The notes beneath the pieces were generated by a model. The model searched no databases. It worked only from the letters and a program-made list of their open reading frames with translations, and was not told where the DNA came from. Position numbers and translations under genes: made by a program. A DNA stretch of 64,000 bases from Maribacter vaceletii (lineage in GTDB: Bacteria > Bacteroidota > Bacteroidia > Flavobacteriales > Flavobacteriaceae): positions 1,302,001 through 1,366,000 of the forward strand of contig NZ_RBIQ01000007.1 of the NCBI RefSeq assembly GCF_003634105.1, given 5' to 3'. This document shows positions 51,801 to 59,271 of the stretch, piece by piece. How positions within the stretch are numbered: the stretch's first letter is position 1; the number at the start of each line of letters is the position of its first letter.

Positions 51801-54263
51801 ACCTTTATCCTCTAAATCAAAAGTTTGTGTGTCTACTACACAACCATTAATATCTTTTAAAATAATAGTATACGTACCTACTTGTGTTAATCCAGTAATG
51901 GTTTTATTACTTTGTGCTGTTGTGGTTGTGTTATTTGGTTGTAGTACAGCATAATTATAATTACCCCACCCACCAGAAGCTTCTATAGTAACAGATCCAG
52001 GAGAACCACAATTCATATGAGATACACTAAATGAATCTAAATTTAAAGCAGATGTAGGGGCTTCTATTATTTGCGTTTCTATATATTCACAAGGCCCGGA
52101 AGCATCTTTAATTTTTATTGTATAAGTGTCTGCTTGTAAACCAGAAATAATAATAGGAGATGTTGTAGCTCCAGTTATTCCTAAACCAGTATCTACTCCA
52201 GAACTATTTTCAACAACAACATCAAAAGAAGTATTAAAATTAGTAATATCTACTTCAATTTCTCCATCGGCTGTTCCGGCAGCAAAACAGGTTACTTGCT
52301 TTTTAACAGTGGTATTTGCTGTAAATTTTATAGGTTCTGAGACCGTATAATTTCTGACTATTTTACAACCATTATCATCTACTTCAAAAGTATAGGTTCC
52401 AGGAGCTAATGCTGTAAAAGTATCTCCAGGACTAGTTATATTAGACGGTGAAGTAATTTGGTATGTATAGGGTCCTGTACCATTTTCTACACTAATTTGT
52501 ATATCTGTTGCTCCAGTAGTACAATCTATATCACTTGTTAAAAATGTAAGATTTGTAGGGTTAGATCCTCCATTTATGGTTTGATCTACTGTTGTAGTAC
52601 AACCATTAGCATCTTTTACTGTAATGGTATAAGTTCCCGCTCCTAAGCCTGTAATTGTAGCACTTGGCTGAAAATCTACACCATTAGTACTATACTCAAA
52701 AGGAGAGGTTCCGCCAGCGGTAACTAAAGCCTCTATAGTAGCAGAGCCATTAGTACAATTTATTTGTTGTGTAACAGTGGCGGATGCTGTAAAAGCTGTA
52801 CTAGGATTTACAGTAACAGCGTTAGCTGTAACATTACAAGAACCACCTGCTTTTTCTTTTTTTATAGTTACAGTATAAGATCCACTAGCCAAGTTACTAA
52901 ATACATTAGAGGTTTGGAAGGTGGTACCATCTATACTATACGAGGTGGAGTACCCTTGACTGTTAGTTATAGCTACAGTTACACTACCATCATCTGCACC
53001 ATTACAGGTAATATCTTTTGGGGTAACTGTGTATGTTATTTCTGGCTCATTAATAACACTAACAGAATTTGCAGTTACTTCACAACCACTTGTGTCTCTA
53101 ACTTTAATTATAAAAGAACCTGCAGTGGGTATAGCAATATCCGTTTTATTACCAGAAGTAAAAGGCAAAAAAGCACCATTATCTACACTATATTCATAAG
53201 GGGCTGTACCTCCTGTAGGGGCAAGCGTAATAATACCATCTGTACAATCTATATTCTTAGTAACTATTGGGTTTGGTTGTATTTGCTCAAAAGAAGGTAA
53301 AACACTTGTTGCGTTCCAAGAACAGCTAGACATATTAGATAGTTTAACTGTAATATCATAAGAACCAGCATTTAGGTCTGTAAATGTGTACGTATTAGAA
53401 GTAATAGGGCCAGAAGAATTTATTAAACTACCGCCTTGGCTAATTTCATAAATGTAATTAGAAGAAGCATCGGTTAAATCTATTTTAATTCCGCCTTTGG
53501 CTGTATTACAAGTAATAGGTAAAATTGTTGGTGTTGCATTAAAACTATTGTTATTTACAGCAATGTTGTCTAAGCTAAAAAGACAACCATCTGCATTATT
53601 TTTATTTCTAATTTTAACATCATACGTACTTACACTAGTAATAGTAAAAACGTTAGAGTCTTGCCACGTTGCACCGTTATTAATACTATATTCATAGCTA
53701 CTAGGTACGTTAGTTATCGTTATTTTTCCAGGATTAGCACAATCTATATTAGAAACAATAGAGCTAGGTGCTAAACCATTTGCATATATATTAAAATAAA
53801 AACGCTCTGAAGTATTATCTGTATATCTTACAAAAATTCTAAATTCTCCACTTTCAGAGACATTATATTGTGTGTTGGTAGAAACTTGATTCCAAGTACA
53901 ACTTGTAGATGTATTTGGACAATCTGTTTTTGAAATAGCACAACTAGTACTTTGTAGTTTAGACCAAATAATTTGGCTTATGTTAGGAGCGTTTATTGTT
54001 AAAGTTCTTTCTGCATCTGCCCCACAAAGATAAAGTTCATGTAATTCACTATTATCATCAGAACAGAAAACTACATTATCAGAAACTCCAGTAAGCGGAT
54101 GGGTTCCTGAATAAATTTCAAAATTTTCATTAGTTGATAAGTTGTCATTTTTTGGATTAAAGACTGTTGGTAAAACATATCCAAATAAAGAAGACGCTAC
54201 TAGGATTAGTATTAGTAGGGTTAATGTCTTTTTATGACCTAAGACATTTTTAAAGATGTTCAT
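45804..54263 (-). CDS. Giant SprB-repeat surface adhesin with type B T9SS sorting domain
   Basis: Encodes 2819 residues from the ATG at 54263; a GTG 36 bases upstream is less likely. The N-terminus is basic then hydrophobic (LTLLILILVASSLFGYV), a signal anchor or signal peptide. By eye about 27 SprB-type units of 80-100 residues follow, each opening with a Cys block (such as ITCNGADDGSVTV or VMCFGEDNGTIEI), then GG.APY.YS and a closing G.YT..V.D..GC. The end (IEIPNFFTPDGDGFNDTW, then YDRYGRQV and GNWDGSYDN) is the gliding-motility-type (type B) C-terminal sorting signal, so it should be exported by the type IX system to the cell surface. Related SprB supports gliding and adhesion. No PorP/SprF partner gene is adjacent. 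Confidence 0.93.
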   Translation of the reverse strand: MNIFKNVLGHKKTLTLLILILVASSLFGYVLPTVFNPKNDNLSTNENFEIYSGTHPLTGVSDNVVFCSDDNSELHELYLCGADAERTLTINAPNISQIIWSKLQSTSCAISKTDCPNTSTSCTWNQVSTNTQYNVSESGEFRIFVRYTDNTSERFYFNIYANGLAPSSIVSNIDCANPGKITITNVPSSYEYSINNGATWQDSNVFTITSVSTYDVKIRNKNNADGCLFSLDNIAVNNNSFNATPTILPITCNTAKGGIKIDLTDASSNYIYEISQGGSLINSSGPITSNTYTFTDLNAGSYDITVKLSNMSSCSWNATSVLPSFEQIQPNPIVTKNIDCTDGIITLAPTGGTAPYEYSVDNGAFLPFTSGNKTDIAIPTAGSFIIKVRDTSGCEVTANSVSVINEPEITYTVTPKDITCNGADDGSVTVAITNSQGYSTSYSIDGTTFQTSNVFSNLASGSYTVTIKKEKAGGSCNVTANAVTVNPSTAFTASATVTQQINCTNGSATIEALVTAGGTSPFEYSTNGVDFQPSATITGLGAGTYTITVKDANGCTTTVDQTINGGSNPTNLTFLTSDIDCTTGATDIQISVENGTGPYTYQITSPSNITSPGDTFTALAPGTYTFEVDDNGCKIVRNYTVSEPIKFTANTTVKKQVTCFAAGTADGEIEVDITNFNTSFDVVVENSSGVDTGLGITGATTSPIIISGLQADTYTIKIKDASGPCEYIETQIIEAPTSALNLDSFSVSHMNCGSPGSVTIEASGGWGNYNYAVLQPNNTTTTAQSNKTITGLTQVGTYTIILKDINGCVVDTQTFDLEDKGGPVSEVDISTGSPTHYCYDNVNRGVLKIDVSGGEAPYFYTQNNGTPMPITGGTFTLSNLTPEDYIIKVIGGNGCETVVADTKISGQLFALAQITKPLGCGATPDAIINVTPEEGYPPYTYTVNGDPTPVTMPYNASAEGLYTFTVTDTKGCSFTTEAVDIKSSPPLDSSNNVSPTTCGKDGTGSVRLMANGGTPPYQYAFSDTPFSGTNPPVYGDQAIFPNLDATNYYFAIKDDLGCTKEDIEVLVHSEDPIIAEYEKTDVQCDPAKGGNVWGNMKVKNITNATGLVNISLIRVHDKTKYEAGDETRTWVYRRYEDIDLSTNSNYLNASKPTLYGNNPGFDIRLYWANHFVVRVEDEKGCLWESPVETVTAPTFPNGTVVGKEDPPICANGATFDFKINDDPTLVGPFEARIWPYDMIDSDGDGIEDDITNDWRPFDDIENPAYNAADPNNERDYKFTNSALYGKLLFGVNYSIIIRDKATGCIRWRSLGMVNPPSPGISVDAVPQSETCTNAKDGKLQLTINGAAAGPITYKIYNASNPKHASYQYGNFYGNGHVVTSDGVNPITFIVPEDLRVAWYVVEVEDVNGCSVGERFLIYRPKTKLQIKEEQVVQPTCNIGGQVAISAIGGWDNEKYFNIRNKLYQNWHEYEYALVLDSQTPTDADFGPNPLWTNVVPTAYDGVNNIYRAYVRDGGGCVKALADPITFTQDPEPIIDTIDVTDRCAPLSGSETYNVVATLTQPGTNPTNTDPVYIWDGEVTTTATKTLGPGNHTLVVRDENGCSDIQNIHIYPQLVAKSKITKTVDCDISGLDNGEMLASAYGGSGNFEYTIFPIPASYAPGEETNTTGIFTRLEPNVNYVYTVNDLDNTCGTQDSPALELIMPVDPQFEVDTTVPVTCFGSLDGKIIIKQIDGVDNLDVSYEYSIDSGTTYQTSNLFEGLAAGSYDVDIRSSKNCVQNLTGITVGGPTAPVTLTMPTVSSFACTTDNKLGMATIDATVSGGIAPYKYSYNSNSFSSIAGTAISFEVPYKSTSQNVILDVIDANGCKIDPITTVTVSAATKISATITTTTTTAMNCVVDGVYEINIPPSFTNFSIVEQPSASPYVTISGTTVTIERGQPNTYSFLVTDNDTGCFTNVQVNIAPFNTIEISASKVDDITCHGESNGELSFEVSGFGSGFSYDIYNVSNTSTPIYSVANSTATTPISYNLLPAGTFVVRATDNDTGCHVKSEFISIQSPAEPLDFTYATTHELTCSPGSDAQITATPQGGWGTYEFELVNADSGTTLQPFDVNNVFSDLSSGINYELTIRDANGCSNVTKTITIDPIDPIIVDPANPASITTTNPSCTKINDGEITIIATREFGNGHTNFQYILTNVTTGVSGLPQTSSTFSNLFEGDYTVTVQDGSGCDTTTGIINIIDPVEIQIDGTVTIEPGCISQGQITVSAVGGSGSYEYKIIAPTTAITAWDTKQAYTLPPGTYEFLARDSDPTKHCVSPISVIRTINKVEPLDITVNSDNTIINCNGEMDAVLVAEATDGLGGYQYQLEVNGTLQGAPQDSGIFENLGQGVYRIVATSGADCEKYSEEITINQPPLLTANLGNSTNVMCFGEDNGTIEITASGGNGPYQYIISSNPKKAVNNNTFDRLPGGTYSVIVQDANGCQVTVNNITIEAPNSALLANVTRVEDEVCSSDDNGLIEVEITGGTAPYKYNLTSPTDSFTTISGSTLTLDNLDGGFYEIYLEDANDCDFVLVQEVKVGSNLSATVETSNECSNGQPIYGASILFDDENLDTSEIVFDLDDANPNNPDVANAQAEAIFTDISSGNHTISIVHLGTGCIEVKNFSIEAQQQLVLTSKPAGINEIIVEATGGDGIYTYYFDDEVSSDGTMYINHTDVYTAKVIDSKSCEASLEIPLEFIDIEIPNFFTPDGDGFNDTWVIKNVEGFPNLWGAIYDRYGRQVKYFVKQGNWDGSYDNVDLPSGDYWYVIKLNGENDDREFVGHVTIYR
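48594..48612. repeat. In-frame trinucleotide microsatellite in the adhesin gene
   Basis: Six tandem TGT triplets plus one T on the plus strand encode a Thr run (TITTTTTTAMN) in the adhesin. Changes by whole triplets would keep the frame. Confidence 0.8.
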
Positions 54264-54391
54264 AAGTAGGTTTTTTAGCTGTTTGGTTAGCAATTTCACC
54301 TAGTTTTTGGGGGCTATTTAGTGAAATAAGCAATTAAATAACGTTCTAAATACCATTTTAGTATAGATAATGTGTTATGTAATTTATCGAT

Positions 54392-54414
54392 AAGGGCAAT
54401 TATCCATTGCCCTT
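54392..54414. other. Hairpin in the gap between the adhesin and the aldo/keto reductase genes
   Basis: AAGGGCAAT and ATTGCCCTT form a perfect nine-base stem with a five-base loop and no T-tract on either side. The 230-base gap also holds CTAGGCACCTAG (54448-54459), a small palindrome just upstream of a -7 box, and a leftward 34-codon ORF (54314-54418) overlapping this hairpin. Confidence 0.5.
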
Positions 54415-54470
54415 CCATAGACTAGTAATTAGATTTATTTTTTAATGCTAGGCACCTAGTTTATAATTAT

Positions 54471-54478
54471 TAAATTTG
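54471..54478 (+). promoter_or_regulatory. Candidate -7 element for the aldo/keto reductase gene
   Basis: TAAATTTG matches TAnnTTTG and ends 16 bases before the ATG at 54495. The palindrome CTAGGCACCTAG lies 11 bases further upstream, in the spacer or -33 region, a place where a repressor could act. Confidence 0.5.
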
Positions 54479-54494
54479 CCACTTTAATATTTTT

Positions 54495-55541
54495 ATGCAT
54501 ATGAAATACACCAAACTTCCACATACAGAAATAGAAGTAAGTAAAATTTGTTTAGGAACCATGACTTGGGGTAATCAAAACTCAGAAAAAGAGGGTTTTG
54601 ACCAAATGAATTATGCATTAGAACAAGGGGTTAATTTTTTTGACACCGCAGAACTTTACCCTGTTCCTGCTCATATAGATAGATATGCTCATACCGAAAA
54701 AATTATAGGAAATTGGTTTAAAGAAACTGGAAATAGAGATAAAGTTATTCTTGGTAGTAAGATTGCAGGAAATGGCGATTATACAAAATTTATACGTTCT
54801 ACTGGTTTTTCTAAAGACGCTATAATTGAAGCTGTTGAAGGAAGTTTAACTCGCTTACAAACAGATTATTTAGACCTGTACCAACTACATTGGCCAGAAA
54901 GAACAACCAATTATTTTGGAAAGAGAGAATATGTGCCAGATGTTACAGACCATTGGCAAGATAATATTCATCAAGTTTTAGAAACTCTTAGAGATTTAGT
55001 ACAAGAAGGTAAAATAAGACAAATAGGTATTTCTAATGAAACACCATGGGGTACTATGCGTTTTTTAGAGGAAAGTAAGGTGCATGCAAGTTTACCTAGA
55101 GCTATAACAATTCAAAATCCATATAGTTTATTAAATAGACAGTTTGAGATTGGTAATTCTGAAATATCTTTACGAGAAAAAATAGGGCTTTTGGCTTATT
55201 CTCCCTTAGGTTTTGGGGTTTTGAGTGGTAAGTATTTGGGAAATAAAAAACCCGAAGGAGCTAGAATAACATTGTTCCCAAATTACAATAGATACCTTGG
55301 CGAAACAGCAGTAGCTGCAACTGAAATGTATAGCAATTTGGCACAAGAGCATAATATGTCTTTAGCACAAATGGCTTTGGCGTTTGTAAATTCTAGACCT
55401 TTTTTAACTAGTAATATTATTGGAGCAACAAATTTAGAACAGTTACAAGAAAATATTAATAGTATAGATATAGATTTAAGCGATGAAATTCTGGAAGGAA
55501 TTAACGCTATACATAGTAAAATTCCTAATCCTGCACCATAA
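54495..55541 (+). CDS. Aldo/keto reductase (Tas-like)
   Basis: A 348-residue NADPH-dependent oxidoreductase with the AKR tetrad Asp50, Tyr55 (FFDTAELYP), Lys89 (LGSKI) and His132 (YQLHWPE). The insertion around TTNYFGKREYVPDV is typical of the Tas/Kv-beta-like subfamily. SPLGFGVLSGKY and SNIIGATNLEQLQENI are further family blocks. A second ATG at 54501 gives the same protein minus two residues. Substrate unknown; cytoplasmic. A 32-codon membrane-peptide ORF follows after ten bases. Confidence 0.92.
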   Translation: MHMKYTKLPHTEIEVSKICLGTMTWGNQNSEKEGFDQMNYALEQGVNFFDTAELYPVPAHIDRYAHTEKIIGNWFKETGNRDKVILGSKIAGNGDYTKFIRSTGFSKDAIIEAVEGSLTRLQTDYLDLYQLHWPERTTNYFGKREYVPDVTDHWQDNIHQVLETLRDLVQEGKIRQIGISNETPWGTMRFLEESKVHASLPRAITIQNPYSLLNRQFEIGNSEISLREKIGLLAYSPLGFGVLSGKYLGNKKPEGARITLFPNYNRYLGETAVAATEMYSNLAQEHNMSLAQMALAFVNSRPFLTSNIIGATNLEQLQENINSIDIDLSDEILEGINAIHSKIPNPAP

Positions 55542-55551
55542 ATATAATTAG

Positions 55552-55650
55552 ATGATGATATTAAAAGTAGGTATTTGGCAGGTAGTAGTTATTATAGCGG
55601 TAATAATTATATTGTTAACAATATCAAGAATTTTTAGGAGTAAAAATTAA
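55552..55650 (+). CDS. 32-residue single-span membrane peptide, TatA-like N-terminus
   Basis: ATG at 55552 (or the next codon) opens 32 codons to TAA at 55648-55650. The sequence begins MMILKVGIWQVVVIIAVIII, continues LLTISRI and ends with a basic tail FRSKN. The GIWQ-plus-hydrophobic helix resembles the membrane span of TatA proteins, but the amphipathic helix and GKKLPE-type hinge are absent. It lies ten bases after the aldo/keto reductase stop, in the same direction, and overlaps the radA stop by four bases. The tight fit favours a real gene. Confidence 0.5.
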   Translation: MMILKVGIWQVVVIIAVIIILLTISRIFRSKN

Positions 55651-57008
55651 CCAAATAAGCCACCTACCACGTCTTCTATTTTTGTAACTAATACAATATT
55701 TATGGAGGCTTTTTTAATAGTTATTTTATTGTTTTTGGAAACATAAATGGTATTAAATCCTAGTTTTTCTGCCTCTAAAATACGTTGGTCTACTCTTTGT
55801 ACAGGTCTTATTTCTCCTGCTAAACCAACTTCGGCTGCAAAACAAACACCTTTTTCTAGAGGAATATCCTCGTTACTAGATAATATAGCGGCAATGACAG
55901 CTAAATCTATTGCGGGATCATCTACCGAAATTCCTCCTGTTACATTAAGAAAAACATCTTTAGCAGCTAATTTAAATCCAGCTCTTTTTTCTAAAACAGC
56001 TAATAACATGTTTAATCTTTTAGCATTATAGCCTGTTGCAGAGCGTTGAGGTGTGCCATAAACAGCAGTACTCACCAATGCTTGTATTTCTATCATTAAA
56101 GGGCGCATTCCTTCTACTGTAGAAGCTATTGCAGTACCACTTAGATCTTCATCTGTTTTAGAGATAAGTATTTCAGAAGGATTATTTACTTCTCGTAAGC
56201 CGCTACCTTGCATTTCATAAATTCCTAATTCTGCAGTTGAACCAAAACGGTTTTTTAAAGACCTTAAAATTCGATATACATAATTACGGTCTCCTTCAAA
56301 TTGTAAAACTGTGTCTACCATATGTTCTAAAATTTTAGGCCCTGCAATAGAACCATCTTTAGTAATATGACCAATAAGAATTACGGGAGTGTTTGTTTCT
56401 TTGGCAAATTTTATTAATTCAGTTGTACATTCCCTAATTTGTGAAATACTACCTGCGGCAGACTCTATATAATCGGAATGAAGTGTTTGTATAGAGTCTA
56501 TGACTACAATGTCTGGTGTGGTTGCTTCTATTTGCTTAAATATATTTTGTGTCTTTGTTTCTGTTAGTATAAAACAAGTTTCACTATTTGGATGAATGCG
56601 ATCTGCTCGCATTTTTATTTGTTTTTGACTTTCTTCTCCAGAAACGTATAGTGTTTTGTAAGGAAGTTTTAGAGCTATTTGTAAGAGTAACGTGCTTTTA
56701 CCCACACCAGGTTCTCCTCCAAGTAATATTAAAGCTCCAGGAACTAAACCACCACCCAGAACACGATTAAATTCTAAATCATAAGTATTTAGTCTTAGCT
56801 CTTTTTCTGTGCTAATTTCATTTACTCGTAATGGTGTGGCAACCTTTTTTACAGTACTACTAGGGGTTTTCCAATCTTTTTTATCTTCTTTTTGTATTAC
56901 TTCTTCTACAACAGTATTCCACTCTTTACAAGAAGTACATTGCCCTATCCATTTTGCGTATTGAGCGCCACAATTTTGACAAAAATATGCAGTTTTTGTT
57001 TTAGCCAT
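55647..57008 (-). CDS. radA: DNA repair protein RadA
   Basis: A 453-residue RecA-like ATPase that speeds branch migration during recombination. It has the N-terminal zinc finger (Cys10, 13, 24, 27), the Walker A GGEPGVGKST (97-106), Walker B VVIDSIQT, the RadA-specific KNRFGSTAELG near 251, and a C-terminal Lon-protease-like domain (GGISVDDPAIDLAV, EVGLAGEIRPV). Complete. Its stop overlaps the 32-residue peptide gene on the other strand. A hairpin separates it from the leftward panC run, so it is transcribed on its own. Confidence 0.97.
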   Translation of the reverse strand: MAKTKTAYFCQNCGAQYAKWIGQCTSCKEWNTVVEEVIQKEDKKDWKTPSSTVKKVATPLRVNEISTEKELRLNTYDLEFNRVLGGGLVPGALILLGGEPGVGKSTLLLQIALKLPYKTLYVSGEESQKQIKMRADRIHPNSETCFILTETKTQNIFKQIEATTPDIVVIDSIQTLHSDYIESAAGSISQIRECTTELIKFAKETNTPVILIGHITKDGSIAGPKILEHMVDTVLQFEGDRNYVYRILRSLKNRFGSTAELGIYEMQGSGLREVNNPSEILISKTDEDLSGTAIASTVEGMRPLMIEIQALVSTAVYGTPQRSATGYNAKRLNMLLAVLEKRAGFKLAAKDVFLNVTGGISVDDPAIDLAVIAAILSSNEDIPLEKGVCFAAEVGLAGEIRPVQRVDQRILEAEKLGFNTIYVSKNNKITIKKASINIVLVTKIEDVVGGLFG

Positions 57009-57073
57009 TACCTAAATTCGTGTTTGGTCTAAAGGTAGGGTAAAGTTTAAAAGATATAAAATTATAAAACTAG

Positions 57074-57114
57074 AAAAGCTACTTAAAACTATTAGAATTA
57101 AGTAGCTTTTTTAT
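57074..57114. terminator. Terminator after the panC-panD-YbhN-esterase run
   Basis: AAAAGCTACTTAA and TTAAGTAGCTTTT pair perfectly across an 11-base loop. It sits just beyond the 57131 stop on the minus strand, where the copy reads into TTTTCTAGTTTTAT. Confidence 0.75.
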
Positions 57115-57130
57115 AAAATATTTTTATTTT

Positions 57131-58273
57131 CTAGTATCCGAAGTCTGCTTTTAAAGCATCAATTTTTTCTAAAGCCATTTCTTTGGTTAAAAAATCTATT
57201 TCTTCCATGCCAAAAGCTTTTTCAAAAGTTCGTAGTGCTTTTTTTGGCTCTCCCATTTGTTCGTAGTATTCAGCTTCAAAATAAAAACCTAGCATGGTGC
57301 TTGGAAATTCTTTTTTGCATAAATCTGACAATGGTTTTAAGGATTCAAATTCTTCTTTCTTACGAGAAGCAGCATAAATAGCCATAATGTCATTAAGGTT
57401 AACGCTTTTTTGAAGTCCAAATAAATCTTCGATCCCTTTGTATTTGTTTTCTAGATAATCAAAAACAGGTTCTTCGGATGTTAGTATTTGCGTTTTATAC
57501 TCCTTTGGGCTAATAGGCTTAAACATTCCAAAAATGTTGTCAAAGGCTTTTCCTAATCCATAGGTAGCAATAGAAATATGATCAGCAGTTTTATAAGAAT
57601 CAAAATAATAATGTAAAGATTCTTTATCTATTGCTTTAAGTGCTTTGTCTAATGCTAAAATTTTAGACGTGTTTTTGCTTTTTTCATCTTCTACAATTAT
57701 TTGATAAAATATTTGTTGATTTATAGCGCCTAACCTTGTTGGTATTCTAGACTCCATTTCTGGAGCTAATGTTGGTGAGATTGTGATATATGCATTAAAT
57801 AAAGATTTTTCTTTAAAAAGATAGAAATTTCCAAAATTTGCGGTTATATCATAGCCAACAATCATTTTAAATGGAGCTATACTATAGCTAGTTTCTAAAT
57901 ATGGTATAAGTTCCATTCCTAAGAATTCAAAGAATTTTTTGCCTCTTTCTGTTGGTAAACCATTTTCTTCATCAAAAGAACAATCATCAAATCTTATGCT
58001 GTTTTCACTCTGGTTTATACCTACTATAATGCTTTGCGGCATCCCATGAAAATTGCTATAGAATTTAGAATTAGCAACTACTTGGTCAAATAAATATTCG
58101 GCATCTAAAACTACGATAAGAGGGTATTTTTTTTCTACATCATAATCTTCTGGAAAATAGTATTGAACATCACGTCTTTCTTGAAGTTTAAAAGACTCAA
58201 AAATTTCTTGTTTTACTTGAGCATTAGCTCCAAAACACAGGAATAGTGCGCAAATTGCAAAAATTTGTTTCAT
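57131..58273 (-). CDS. Esterase-fold (alpha/beta hydrolase) protein lacking the nucleophile Ser
   Basis: A 380-residue secreted protein with signal peptide (ending FGANAQ). It follows the putative-esterase (PF00756-like) pattern: RRDVQYYFPEDYD, KKYPLIVVLDAEYLFD, SIIVGINQSENSIRFDD and FNAYITISPTL. At the nucleophile elbow the expected GxSxG reads GYDIT (Gly140-Tyr-Asp142-Ile-Thr144), so the usual Ser is Asp. The C-terminal third has TPR-like helices (FEAEYYEQMGEPKKALRTFE). It is therefore likely a non-catalytic binder or uses another nucleophile. The ATG at 58273 is 32 bases after the YbhN gene. Confidence 0.85.
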   Translation of the reverse strand: MKQIFAICALFLCFGANAQVKQEIFESFKLQERRDVQYYFPEDYDVEKKYPLIVVLDAEYLFDQVVANSKFYSNFHGMPQSIIVGINQSENSIRFDDCSFDEENGLPTERGKKFFEFLGMELIPYLETSYSIAPFKMIVGYDITANFGNFYLFKEKSLFNAYITISPTLAPEMESRIPTRLGAINQQIFYQIIVEDEKSKNTSKILALDKALKAIDKESLHYYFDSYKTADHISIATYGLGKAFDNIFGMFKPISPKEYKTQILTSEEPVFDYLENKYKGIEDLFGLQKSVNLNDIMAIYAASRKKEEFESLKPLSDLCKKEFPSTMLGFYFEAEYYEQMGEPKKALRTFEKAFGMEEIDFLTKEMALEKIDALKADFGY

Positions 58274-58305
58274 TAGTATGGTTTTAATACTTAAAAAAGA
58301 AGTAC

Positions 58306-59268
58306 TTATTTTCGATTTAATAACGGTAATACAAGAAAAGATATTGCCCCAAAAACTACAATCATAGCAGTTTGTGAAATCCACATAATCCATCCAAAAG
58401 CATTCCCAGAAACTTCGCTAATACCGTACAAAGCTAAAGCTTGACTAATAGCAATAGGATAGATTCCAATACCGCCATTGGTTGCTGCCATAGCAAATGT
58501 TCCTGCAACAAATGCCACCATTAGCTGGCTTATAGTTAGACTTTCTGTTCCTGGAACTGCATATTTTATTACCCATAGCATGGCTACGTAACAAAACCAA
58601 ATAAATAGAGTGTGGAGTACAAAAGCCCATTTATTTTTCATTTTAAAAATGCTTAAAACCCCGTCTAAAAGACCAGAAATAAAGCTTTTTATTTTTAAGG
58701 CAAATGCGTTTGTAGATTTTTTAATAAAGAATATGAAGAATAATAACCCTACAACACCAAGACCAATTAAAAGGAAAATAGAATTAAGATTAACCCCTTT
58801 TTTTTGAATAAAACCTAAGATAACATCGGTTTGTAAAAAGAGGGTTATGGTAACAAAAAGTAATAACATTAGAACATCTATTACTCTTTCGGTAACAATA
58901 GTTCCAAAACCTTTTTCAAAAGGGACATCTTCATACGTAGTAAGCGCTGTTGCCCTTAAAAATTCCCCAGTTCTTGGAACTCCTAGATTTGCAAAATAGG
59001 CCATAAGAACTATAAGAAGGTTATTACTAATTTTGGGTTTGTAGCCTAGGGGTTCTATTAAATAATTCCAACGTATTGCTCTAGAAAAATGGCTAAGAAT
59101 TCCAAAAAGTATAGACACGCTAACCCAAAACAAATTAGCTTCTTTTATATAATATAGTATTTGTTTTCTGTTTTCTATAGACGTTGAGTTATAAGAGTAC
59201 CAAACTAAAAAAACTCCCAAGGCAATTGGGAGTATAGTTTTTAATATTTTTTTAATGTTGATATTCAA
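58306..59268 (-). CDS. YbhN/lysylphosphatidylglycerol synthase-like membrane protein
   Basis: A 320-residue inner-membrane protein with about eight membrane spans. It matches the UPF0104/YbhN (LPG synthase transmembrane) family: SHFSRAIRWNYLIEPLGY near 60, NLGVPRTGEFLRA near 95, FGTIVTERVIDVLMLL near 120 and the conserved NGGIGIYPIAISQALALYG near 264. The cytosolic catalytic domain of true MprF is missing, so it is more likely a flippase-like or other transport unit (inference). It starts three bases after the panD stop, indicating cotranscription with panCD. Confidence 0.9.
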   Translation of the reverse strand: MNINIKKILKTILPIALGVFLVWYSYNSTSIENRKQILYYIKEANLFWVSVSILFGILSHFSRAIRWNYLIEPLGYKPKISNNLLIVLMAYFANLGVPRTGEFLRATALTTYEDVPFEKGFGTIVTERVIDVLMLLLFVTITLFLQTDVILGFIQKKGVNLNSIFLLIGLGVVGLLFFIFFIKKSTNAFALKIKSFISGLLDGVLSIFKMKNKWAFVLHTLFIWFCYVAMLWVIKYAVPGTESLTISQLMVAFVAGTFAMAATNGGIGIYPIAISQALALYGISEVSGNAFGWIMWISQTAMIVVFGAISFLVLPLLNRK

Positions 59269-59271
59269 AAT

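Noticed and set aside
46654-53697. Several rightward ORFs of 60-180 codons within the giant adhesin region
   Set aside because: They are antisense shadows of the biased Thr/Gly/Asn-rich adhesin codons and show no recognisable domains or starts.
45804-54263. Repeated units that could be mistaken for a tandem DNA repeat array or CRISPR
   Set aside because: The repetition is at protein level with 80-100 residue units and low DNA identity; there are no short repeats with regular spacers.
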